Positions 57,696 to 64,000 of a stretch of DNA of 64,000 bases are shown in pieces. The position numbers were made by a program, and so were the translations under genes. The DNA is from Paenibacillus sp. VTT E-133291. GTDB taxonomy: Bacteria; Bacillota; Bacilli; Paenibacillales; Paenibacillaceae. Positions within the stretch are counted from its first letter, which is position 1. The number at the start of each line of letters is the position of its first letter. Where the stretch lies: the NCBI RefSeq assembly GCF_002264395.1, contig NZ_NFVA01000013.1, positions 1 through 64,000 on the forward strand. Reading direction: 5' to 3'. Below the pieces are notes generated by a model, which saw only the letters and a program-made list of their open reading frames with translations, searched no databases and was not told the origin of the DNA.

Positions 57696-58211
57696 ATGTC
57701 TTATGAATATTATATTTCCCCTGAAGACTATGAACGGGCAGCATACAACGGTATCAAACGCGGGACTCTAGATTGGAGGGTTCGAGTTGCTGCTTGGGGT
57801 ATAGAACAGGCAGTTCGAATACCTCCACGGAAACTGAAAAATCACTCAGAATGGATTGAGATCGCGGCTAAGAACGGTATCCCGTATCAAAATTTCATTA
57901 ACCGTGTAAGTTTAAAATGGACGCCAGAACGCGCAGCTACTCAACCGCTTTTGACTAATGAGAAGCGCGCTGAACAGATGAAGAAGCAGAATCCTGTAAA
58001 ACGTAATTATCCAGAAGAATTGATTAAGCAGGCAGCCAGTAATGGAGTTTCCCGAAACACCTTTTATGCGCGAGTTCGCAACGGCTGGGATTGGGAAAGA
58101 GCAGCATCAGAACCGCTTGTCTCTTCTCAGGAATGCGGACGCAGAGGGATTGAATCAGTGTACAAGAAATACGGGAATATTAACGCTCTAATTTTTCAAA
58201 AAAGAGGCTGA
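57696..58211 (+). CDS. Phage protein with three HTH-like repeats
   Basis: A 171-residue basic protein. Three similar segments occur: AAYNGIKRGTLDWRVR, AAKNGIPYQNFINRVS and AASNGVSRNTFYARVR, each followed by a Trp- and Glu-Arg-Ala-rich block (KWTPERAATQPL, GWDWERAASEPL). This is typical of DNA-binding helix-turn-helix repeats. ATG at 57696 is preferred over GTG at 57684, which overlaps the AAGGAG site. Confidence 0.6.
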   Translation: MSYEYYISPEDYERAAYNGIKRGTLDWRVRVAAWGIEQAVRIPPRKLKNHSEWIEIAAKNGIPYQNFINRVSLKWTPERAATQPLLTNEKRAEQMKKQNPVKRNYPEELIKQAASNGVSRNTFYARVRNGWDWERAASEPLVSSQECGRRGIESVYKKYGNINALIFQKRG

Positions 58212-58215
58212 GGCG

Positions 58216-58518
58216 TTGAGCACATTATCCCCAATCCATCCACAAGCCGTGAATATGATCAATATGGCTCTTAGCAAGGTAATTCGCAAGGGCGGCAAGA
58301 TCGAGCGAATGCAGCTTTATGTATGCCCACGGTCAGAACTGGCTCAGCATTACATAATAAAAACAGCATTTGGAGATTTACGGATTCATCCAGGCGATTT
58401 CGTCCCGAAAGGCTATTCTTATCTGCTTGAAGATCCAGGTGGAGATAAGAGAGGATTTGCTTGGGTATCAATACCGAAAGATGCGAGGATAACAGAAAAT
58501 CGGCAAAAGGAGGCGTAG
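58216..58518 (+). CDS. Hypothetical phage protein
   Basis: A 100-residue protein not recognised (VIRKGGKIERMQLYVCPRSE, IHPGDFVPKGYSYLLED). TTG start at 58216, four bases after the previous stop; the ribosome site (GAGG) is weak. Position between two well-supported phage genes favours it. Confidence 0.45.
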   Translation: MSTLSPIHPQAVNMINMALSKVIRKGGKIERMQLYVCPRSELAQHYIIKTAFGDLRIHPGDFVPKGYSYLLEDPGGDKRGFAWVSIPKDARITENRQKEA

Positions 58519-58520
58519 AA

Positions 58521-58730
58521 GTGATCATCAAAACAGTCAAAAATATTAATTCGGCAGCTGGAAGTATTGTTTCAGGAGTGTCATTCCGGGCGCAGCGTGA
58601 AAAGAATGGGTACAGCATAACATTCGGAGAATTCAAAGGTCAGTATATCCCAGCATCATCAGCAATCATACTCAGTGATATTGTTCTTGACGAAGATGGG
58701 AAGATGCCGCGTGGATCGAGATATGCATAG
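58521..58730 (+). CDS. Small hypothetical phage protein
   Basis: A 69-residue protein (NSAAGSIVSGVSFRAQREKNG). GTG at 58521 has AGGAGG seven bases before it. Function unknown; likely the last gene of the middle operon. Confidence 0.5.
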   Translation: MIIKTVKNINSAAGSIVSGVSFRAQREKNGYSITFGEFKGQYIPASSAIILSDIVLDEDGKMPRGSRYA

Positions 58731-58739
58731 ACAGAAAAA

Positions 58740-58771
58740 GACCCCCTAATCCTTGGCGGGGGCTGGGGGTC
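58740..58771. terminator. GC-rich hairpin after the middle operon
   Basis: GACCCCC pairs with GGGGGTC around an 18-base loop, just behind the stop of the preceding gene. The T-run lies on the minus strand side only, so the direction of termination is unclear. Confidence 0.45.
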
Positions 58772-58834
58772 AATGAAAGTCAACTTTTAACCTCAACCCA
58801 TTATAACTGATAAAGGGGATTGAGGGGAATGGCA

Positions 58835-59320
58835 ATGGTATTGGAACAAGGGGAATTGTTTCCAAGTGCAAGCTTGGCAGAGATAGAACGAACCAAAGTC
58901 CTTTTAATGGAATATCGGAAAATGCGGCTTCTGATGGATGATTATGAGAATCACCAGTCAGACATGCAGCAAGTTGCTATTGACGGTGAAGTCGCACGAC
59001 GGGTAGATCAGGACGAAATGCACGCTGATAAGACGGCGAATGCGGTGATCCTTGCTGAAAAGCAACGCCTGGTATATGAGCAGTACCGATACAGAGATGA
59101 GGCACTTAAACGGGCACACAATATTATTATAGATGATGAAACTAAAAAGGTAATAGATTACCGATACTTTCAGGGCTTTACAATGAAGGAAACATGTCTG
59201 TTCTTCAAACGGGACGTGGGAGACAGCACCATAAAGCGTAAAGCCAAAGAAGGAGCTATCATGATTGCCAACAACCTCAAAACTCTATGTTTCTTTGATA
59301 AGGATGTAGTGAATTTTTGA
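58835..59320 (+). CDS. ArpU/RinA-type late gene regulator
   Basis: A 161-residue phage transcription regulator that probably switches on packaging and structural genes. The C-terminal part (VIDYRYFQGFTMKETCLFF, VGDSTIKRKAKEGAIMI) is a sigma-region-4-like helix-turn-helix, as in ArpU and RinA proteins. Placed just before the packaging genes, as in other phages. ATG at 58835 has GGGG seven bases before it; ATG at 58829 is also possible. Confidence 0.72.
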   Translation: MVLEQGELFPSASLAEIERTKVLLMEYRKMRLLMDDYENHQSDMQQVAIDGEVARRVDQDEMHADKTANAVILAEKQRLVYEQYRYRDEALKRAHNIIIDDETKKVIDYRYFQGFTMKETCLFFKRDVGDSTIKRKAKEGAIMIANNLKTLCFFDKDVVNF

Positions 59321-59495
59321 CCCGATTGTGACCCAGTTGTGACCTTACATTGACCCTAAGCTGATCCACCGTTGAACCTTTTTCCGTGATATATTGATAT
59401 CGTAGAAATTTAGGCGAGACACAAAATGTATTTCTAAGAAAGTCGCTCTTAACTGGGCGGCTTTTTTTTCATGTTCATAATACTGGGGTGGTGAT
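59321..59495 (+). promoter_or_regulatory. Repeat-containing gap with terminator before the tyrosine recombinase
   Basis: Just after the late regulator, TGACCC-like words recur (59319, 59330, 59340, 59351) with TTGTGACC twice; they may be binding sites of the regulator. At 59442-59468 AGTCGC pairs with GCGGCT and is followed by TTTTTTTT, a rho-independent terminator. Confidence 0.5.
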
Positions 59496-60056
59496 ATGAA
59501 AGTAGTCCAGCCGATCCGCGATGAACGGATCATTGATGGTATGAAGTATTATTTTCGGAGCCGAAGCATGCGAAATTATCTTTTCTTTTGCTTGGGTATT
59601 TACTCAGGGCTTCGGGTTTCAGACTTACTAACACTTTCAGTCAGAGATGCTAGGCACGACTATATTAGTAAAGTCGAGCAAAAGAACAAGAACAATAAGA
59701 GATTCCTTGTTCATCATAGCATTCGCAAAGATTTAGATGAATTCATTAAAGGTAAAGCAGATGACGAATTTTTGTTCGCCAGTAGGCAAAAGAAAAAAAT
59801 AAGTCAGCTTAAGCAACAGCCGATAGATCGTTCAACGGCTTATCGGTTTCTTAACGATGCAGCTAAACATTTCGATCTTGAAGAGTTTGGCAACCACACG
59901 CTTCGTAAAACGTGGGGATATCGGCTATATAAACAAGATGAGAGAAATCTACCGTTACTAATCGATGCGTTCGGTCATAGCGATATGCGGGTTACATTAC
60001 GGTATATTGGCCTGACACAAGACCTTTTAGACCGTGCAACCATGCGTATGCGTTGA
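59496..60056 (+). CDS. Tyrosine recombinase, catalytic domain only
   Basis: A 186-residue XerC-like recombinase without the N-terminal core-binding domain. All catalytic residues can be seen: Arg in YSGLRVSDLL, the beta-hairpin Lys region, HTLRKTWGYRL (HxxR), GHSDMRVT (His) and Tyr in LRYIGLTQ. Genes like this lie between the late regulator and the terminase in several Bacillales phages; it may resolve concatemers. GGGGTGG precedes the ATG. Confidence 0.8.
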   Translation: MKVVQPIRDERIIDGMKYYFRSRSMRNYLFFCLGIYSGLRVSDLLTLSVRDARHDYISKVEQKNKNNKRFLVHHSIRKDLDEFIKGKADDEFLFASRQKKKISQLKQQPIDRSTAYRFLNDAAKHFDLEEFGNHTLRKTWGYRLYKQDERNLPLLIDAFGHSDMRVTLRYIGLTQDLLDRATMRMR

Positions 60057-60297
60057 TTCTAGCGCACCACAATTAGGCGTGTGTCGCACTCAGTAAAGAA
60101 AGGATGGATACATTATATGAAGGAACAGAAAAAATAGAAGAATGTTCTACTGCACCAGAATTCCTTTATGGTTCACTCAAAGCCTGTTTTTGAGGGGTTT
60201 AGCAGCAGCAGCCTTTAGGCCAGTAAAGTAACGATTGTAAATAACTGTTAAAAGTGTACTGTCCAAACTCGAATGTCGTGCGGAGGTGTTTGAATGA

Positions 60298-61044
60298 GTG
60301 GGTAGGGGCCGCAGTGAAAAACGTGACAAAGCATTCCGTATGTGGGAGAAAAGTGGCCGGACAATGCCACTGGTGGACATCGCCAAGAAGATGGATGTAG
60401 CTGCTTCGCTCATACGGAAATGGAAGCATGAGGATGCATGGGAGGCGAAGCCAAGCCGAAAGCGCGGCGGACAGCCTGGGAATAAGAATGCCGAGGGCAA
60501 TAAAGGCGGCGGCGCTCCACCGGGGAATAAGAATGGCTGGAAGCACGGCATGTATGAATCCATGTGGATGAGCGAGATCGCCGCCGAGCATAAGATGAAG
60601 CTCATGACGATGGAAACAGATCCTCGTCAGATCCTCATCAATGAAGTATCGCTGCTTGAATACCGGGAATACCGCCTTATGCGGTACAGCCGAGAGATTG
60701 AGCAGGGATGGGATGCAACGATTGTCCAGTCCAAGAAAGAGCGCTTCAAGAAAGTAGTCGAGGATTTTGGCGACACTCCTACCTTTGATGCTCATGGTTT
60801 CCTTGAAGTGGAGTTGAAGCTTGAGCATGAGATGATTGAAGTGGAGACCGTGACAAAGACTCCACAAATGCTGGAGCGCCTGCTTGCAATAGAGGGCCAG
60901 CTATCAAATGTGCAAGGCAGGAAGCTGAAGTGTATTGCGCTTCTCGATCAGTTTGATCGTAATGAGCTGACAACCGCAGAACTGCAGCTCAAGGTGGAGC
61001 GTATGCAACTTGAAGTGAATAAGATCAGATCGGAGGCGTGGTAA
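60298..61044 (+). CDS. Terminase small subunit, HTH type
   Basis: A 248-residue protein of the type annotated as small terminase. N-terminal helix-turn-helix (KRDKAFRMWEKS, PLVDIAKKMDVAASLIRKWK), Gly/Asn-rich linker (GGQPGNKNAEGNKGGGAPPG), then long helices. The start is GTG at 60298. An ATG at 60294, ideally spaced behind GGAGG, is out of frame and meets a stop after three codons; one base fewer in the GGG at 60299-60301 would join them. The stop overlaps the next gene (TAATG). Confidence 0.72.
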   Translation: MGRGRSEKRDKAFRMWEKSGRTMPLVDIAKKMDVAASLIRKWKHEDAWEAKPSRKRGGQPGNKNAEGNKGGGAPPGNKNGWKHGMYESMWMSEIAAEHKMKLMTMETDPRQILINEVSLLEYREYRLMRYSREIEQGWDATIVQSKKERFKKVVEDFGDTPTFDAHGFLEVELKLEHEMIEVETVTKTPQMLERLLAIEGQLSNVQGRKLKCIALLDQFDRNELTTAELQLKVERMQLEVNKIRSEAW

Positions 61045-61727
61045 TGGCAAGGCATGCAATACTCCAGACGTTTTACACATCAGAGAAGTGGATAGTCTTT
61101 CGGCTTAATCTGATCGTGGAGCGCGGCAACTCTTGCCAGCGCTGCGGCTGTATCATTGGTAAGCCCGCTGATATCATCGGTCACCATAAGATTGAGTTAA
61201 CGCCTGAGAATGTTAACGACCATTCAATTAGCCTTAACCCGGATTTGGTTGAGCTGGTCTGTTACGACTGCCATAACCAGGAACATAAACGGTTTGGCTA
61301 CCAGAACAGGAAAGAGGTCTTCTTAGTCTACGGTCCGCCGCTAGCTGGGATGGTGGATCTTGTGCGGCAGCAGATGAGTCGGGGGGATCTGATCGTAAAC
61401 ATGGATCTTCTATACTCTGCGCTGTCGGGCCTACCTGACTATGACAAACCGGATGCGCTGTTCAGCAATGTGATCGGTGTGCAGAACTTCCTTATCGACA
61501 ACATCAAGACACGGCTGGGAAAATGGGGGACGGCTTGGATCATCGGCGGGTTTCCCGAAAAGTTCAAGCGTGATCGAATTGCCGAAGAGACTGGCGCTGA
61601 ACTGATCTACTGTCCAGTGAGCCGGGAGGATTGCCTTGCAAGATTGGAAGGCAGCATGGAGCTGCGATATCGCAAGGATGAATGGCGCGGCTACATTGAG
61701 AAATGGTTCGAAAAATTTCAGGAATAA
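61044..61727 (+). CDS. HNH endonuclease fused to a degenerate P-loop domain
   Basis: A 227-residue protein. The N-terminal HNH nuclease (about 1-90) has the zinc CxxC pair (CQRCG ... CYDCH) and the IIGHHKIELTPEN core. Such HNH proteins help the terminase cut cos. The C-terminal 130 residues follow the small-kinase/AAA layout (EVFLVYGPPLAGM, GDLIVNMDLLYSAL, AWIIGGFPEKFKRDRI), but the Walker A lysine is missing. ATG at 61044 lies seven bases after GGAGG. Confidence 0.82.
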   Translation: MARHAILQTFYTSEKWIVFRLNLIVERGNSCQRCGCIIGKPADIIGHHKIELTPENVNDHSISLNPDLVELVCYDCHNQEHKRFGYQNRKEVFLVYGPPLAGMVDLVRQQMSRGDLIVNMDLLYSALSGLPDYDKPDALFSNVIGVQNFLIDNIKTRLGKWGTAWIIGGFPEKFKRDRIAEETGAELIYCPVSREDCLARLEGSMELRYRKDEWRGYIEKWFEKFQE

Positions 61728-61730
61728 ATA

Positions 61731-61786
61731 AAAATATTTTTTTTATTTTTTTCTCAGACCCCCCCGGGTCAAAAATATTTTTTCAG
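61731..61786 (+). other. Candidate cos site
   Basis: Between the HNH gene and the next terminase gene lies GACCC-CCCC-GGGTC (61757-61770), flanked on both sides by the same word AAAAATATTTTTT. A GC-rich core with symmetric flanks in this gap is where cohesive ends lie in many HK97-type cos phages of Gram-positive bacteria. Cleavage position unknown. Confidence 0.45.
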
Positions 61787-61862
61787 CTTTGGGTAACCGT
61801 AGAGGGGACCCTTTTATTTTACACGCCTAAAATTTTGAAATTGGATCGAGGTGCTGAATTCT

Positions 61863-62189
61863 ATGGAAAAATTGGAGGTCTACAGTCGAGAGTTGGCGAA
61901 GTTGCAGGCCATCTTTTCCGATGTTGATCCGGCTAAGGCTCAGCTGGTAGAAGGGCTGATGGAGGATGCGGCGTTCCTGAAAGCAGAAAACGCCGTTCTG
62001 AAGCAGGCGCTTAAGGCAACTGGCATGGTGAAGATCCACCCGAATAATCCAGATCTACAGAAGCCGGTTGAAGCTGCGCGGCAGTACCTGAAGAACGTCA
62101 ATGCGTATGCAGTGGTCATAAAAACACTGAACGGTGTGCTTTCCAAGAATGCACTTGACCCGGATGATGATATGGAAGACTACGAATGA
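61863..62189 (+). CDS. P27-like terminase small subunit
   Basis: A 108-residue protein with helices and the pattern VKIHPNNPDLQKPVEAARQY near residue 60-80, typical of P27-family small terminases that recognise cos DNA. ATG at 61863 or GTG at 61851. It overlaps the large terminase by four bases (ATGA), which ties the two together. If right, the gene at 60298 may be a second, accessory small terminase. Confidence 0.6.
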   Translation: MEKLEVYSRELAKLQAIFSDVDPAKAQLVEGLMEDAAFLKAENAVLKQALKATGMVKIHPNNPDLQKPVEAARQYLKNVNAYAVVIKTLNGVLSKNALDPDDDMEDYE

Positions 62190-63898
62190 GTGGGTCATAT
62201 TCGTCATTTCTACATGAGTATATGTATAAGTGCAGAGCTGGTGAGATCATTGTTGGGCAGGAACTTGTACAGATGTTCGATATCCTTGAGGAAAACATGC
62301 GTGATCCTGATATTCGATTCGACACTGCTGATGCTCACAAGCGGATTAGCCTGATTGAAACCAAGTGCAAACATTACGAAGCGCCATTTTCCGGAAAGCC
62401 GTTTATTCTGGAGCTGTTTCAGAAAGCTTTCATTGAGGCGATTTATAGCTTCAAAATATTTGATGATGAAATTGGCCGATGGGTCAGGCTCTACCAAGAC
62501 ATTCTATACTTGGTTGGGCGTAAGAATGGCAAGACCCCACTTATATCCGCTTTGATTCTGGCTGAATTCTTCTGTGGACCGGAGGGACTAAAGGCTCTGT
62601 GTTCCAGCAACGACTATGAACAGGCTGACCTAATGTTCCAGGCGATCAATGCCATGCGGGAAGAGAGTAAATCGCTGGAGCGGAAGACCCGGAAGAACAT
62701 TAAAGGCATTTACTTCGGAAACCCGAAGAAGCCGACTCATACCGGAAAGTTCTCATACCGGAACAAAGGCTCTATTCGTAAAATCTCTGCTAAGACTGGC
62801 GCGAAGGAAGGCCGGAATATCGGCGTGGGTGCGGTGGATGAAGTTCACGAGATGAAGGACAACACCAGCACTATGCCAATCCGTCAGGCTCTATCCACTC
62901 AGGATGAGCCTCTTTATATTGAGCTTACGACTGAGGGATTTACGAATGAGGGCTACCTTGACGGACGTATGCGGGAGGCTCGGCAGGTTTTAAGCCATGA
63001 GCTGGACCGCCGCCGCTGGCTGATCTGGATGTACACGCAGGACAGTGAACAGGAAGTATGGAGGGATGAGAAGACTTGGACGAAAAGTAACCCCGGACTT
63101 GGGAGCATTAAGAAATGGAGCTTCCTTCGAAAAATGGTTGAAGAGTCCAAGACCAATCAGGAGATGCGGGCGTTCGTGCTGGCAAAGGATTTCAATGTCA
63201 AACAAAATAACGCTGCAGCTTGGTTGATGGATCAGGACATTGCCAACGAGGATGTTTTCGATATCGAACAATTCCGCGGGGCTTTTGCCATTGGTGGCGT
63301 TGACCTTTCCAAGTCCGGCGACCTTGCTTCTGCTCGGGCGCTGCTGATGAAGGACGGTAAGAAATATACCTGCCAACATTACTTTGTTCCCGCATCTAAG
63401 ATCGCGAATCTGTCCAGGGAGGACAAGGAGCGTTTCGACAAATGGACAGCGCTCGACTTGGTCACGGTGTCGGATGGTAATGAGAACGACTTCCGGCATG
63501 TTACCGCCTGGTTCATGCGCTTATTCCGCGACTATGGCATCCGGTTCTACAAAGTAGGTTATGACAAATGGTCGGCAACCTACTGGGTCAAGGAAATGGA
63601 AGAGTATGGCTTCGATATGGTGCGGATCAGTCAGGAATACGGAAGCTTATCGGAGCCGATGAAGCTGGTCAAAGCGGATTTACAAAGCAAGCTGATCAAT
63701 TACAATCAGCATCCTATTGACCGCTGGTGCCTGGAGAATACGGCATTTGAGATTAATAGCAAAATGGAGATCCGGCCCGTTAAAGTTCAAGGCAAGGATG
63801 AGAAGAAGATTGATGGAACGGTGACAATGATCTTCGTGTACAAGGTTTACATCGACAACCGGACTGAATTTCTGGATTTGGTAAAGAGAGCGGGGTGA
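62186..63898 (+). CDS. terL: Terminase large subunit
   Basis: The 570-residue motor and nuclease that packages phage DNA into proheads. The ATPase part has a Walker A variant GRKNGKTPL (about 112-120) and a Walker B strand VGAVDEVHEM. The nuclease part (about 360-560) has the RNase H-like AIGGVDLSKSGDLAS. This is the HK97-type large terminase family. Translationally coupled to the upstream gene (ATGA overlap). Confidence 0.93.
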   Translation: MSGSYSSFLHEYMYKCRAGEIIVGQELVQMFDILEENMRDPDIRFDTADAHKRISLIETKCKHYEAPFSGKPFILELFQKAFIEAIYSFKIFDDEIGRWVRLYQDILYLVGRKNGKTPLISALILAEFFCGPEGLKALCSSNDYEQADLMFQAINAMREESKSLERKTRKNIKGIYFGNPKKPTHTGKFSYRNKGSIRKISAKTGAKEGRNIGVGAVDEVHEMKDNTSTMPIRQALSTQDEPLYIELTTEGFTNEGYLDGRMREARQVLSHELDRRRWLIWMYTQDSEQEVWRDEKTWTKSNPGLGSIKKWSFLRKMVEESKTNQEMRAFVLAKDFNVKQNNAAAWLMDQDIANEDVFDIEQFRGAFAIGGVDLSKSGDLASARALLMKDGKKYTCQHYFVPASKIANLSREDKERFDKWTALDLVTVSDGNENDFRHVTAWFMRLFRDYGIRFYKVGYDKWSATYWVKEMEEYGFDMVRISQEYGSLSEPMKLVKADLQSKLINYNQHPIDRWCLENTAFEINSKMEIRPVKVQGKDEKKIDGTVTMIFVYKVYIDNRTEFLDLVKRAG

Positions 63899-63902
63899 AA
63901 TA

Positions 63903-64000
63903 GTGGCATTAATTGATAGCTTCAAAGGGCTTCTGCCATTCAAGTCCAAAGAATACAAGCGTGCGAAAATGCTGAACGGGTATATGCCTGTATTTAGTCA
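63903..64000 (+). CDS. Portal protein, start only
   Basis: The first 32 codons of a gene starting GTG at 63903 with GGGG seven bases before it (ALIDSFKGLLPFKSKEYKRA). Position directly behind the large terminase and the short start suggest an HK97-type portal protein. It runs off the window. Confidence 0.6.
   Translation, partial: MALIDSFKGLLPFKSKEYKRAKMLNGYMPVFS

Larger units (their letters stand above)
47957..64000 (+). mobile_element. Left part of a prophage inserted in cotJC
   Basis: The attL junction lies at about 47957-47971, where the cotJC coding similarity ends. From there genes follow temperate-phage order: integrase, regulators, replication, late regulator, DNA packaging. Head, tail and lysis genes and attR must lie beyond 64000. 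The packaging order HNH-TerS-TerL-portal is that of HK97-type cos phages. A large serine recombinase of SprA type next to attL and the position in a mother-cell coat gene suggest excision during sporulation. Confidence 0.85.

Noticed and set aside
60104..60193. 29-codon frame MDTLYEGTEK... in the gap before the terminase gene
   Set aside because: AAAGG directly abuts the ATG and there is no family resemblance; the gap 60057-60297 is otherwise without visible features.
60199..60867. 222-residue open frame on the minus strand
   Set aside because: It lies fully opposite the small terminase gene, has no ribosome site, and its composition is that of an antisense frame.

Overview
The window reads as a chromosomal segment of a spore-forming Firmicute, most probably Paenibacillus. 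The reasons are: strong AGGAGG ribosome binding sites throughout; sporulation genes (a YhbH-family gene and the cotJ spore-coat operon); a Bacillus-type sufCDSUB order; CcpA-type cre-like boxes; and several protein families typical of Paenibacillus. The left three quarters (1 to about 47,960) is host chromosome. The right quarter (about 47,960 to the end) is the left part of a prophage that runs out of the window.

Host layout. 0.7-9.2 kb is a sugar-uptake block: maltodextrin-type ABC permease genes (mdxE, mdxF, mdxG, without an ATPase gene), a chemoreceptor, an AraC regulator and a GH4 alpha-galactosidase. 9.5-20 kb, on the minus strand, holds a YhbH-family sporulation gene, a very large DUF11 repeat protein that is split by a frameshift into 2245- and 561-residue reading frames, and a small methyltransferase. 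20-24 kb carries small lipoprotein, membrane and hypothetical genes and a Dps. 24-29 kb is the SUF iron-sulfur operon; its promoter carries a perfect PerR-type palindrome next to a Fur-like box. 29.6-33.2 kb encodes an asymmetric heterodimeric ABC exporter. 33.3-47 kb is housekeeping and signalling: two HD-GYP proteins (one with a degenerate HD motif), a MoaD-MoaE fusion, a 5'-nucleotidase-like phosphatase, UppP, a radical SAM protein, a CBS/CorC membrane protein, a two-component system, PssA, a DedA protein and an AI-2E-family permease.

Prophage. At 47.2 kb the cotJ operon starts normally (cotJA, cotJB), but cotJC stops after 67 codons, inside its ExxH metal-binding motif. It is followed at once by a convergent large serine recombinase resembling SprA of SPbeta. 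From there the genes follow temperate-phage order: recombinase, LytTR and Xre regulators, a divergent repressor/Cro switch with repeated operators, early genes, a replication module (initiator with internal iterons, helicase loader, DnaB), small middle genes, an ArpU-type late regulator, a tyrosine recombinase, and the start of an HK97-type cos packaging module (small terminase, HNH, cos candidate, second small terminase candidate, large terminase, portal start).

The most interesting reading is that the prophage is an intervening element in a spore-coat gene. Excision in the mother cell could rejoin cotJC, as skin does for sigK and SPbeta for spsM. The right attachment site and the 3' half of cotJC should lie downstream of this window. 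All assignments were made by reading the sequence; no database search was run.
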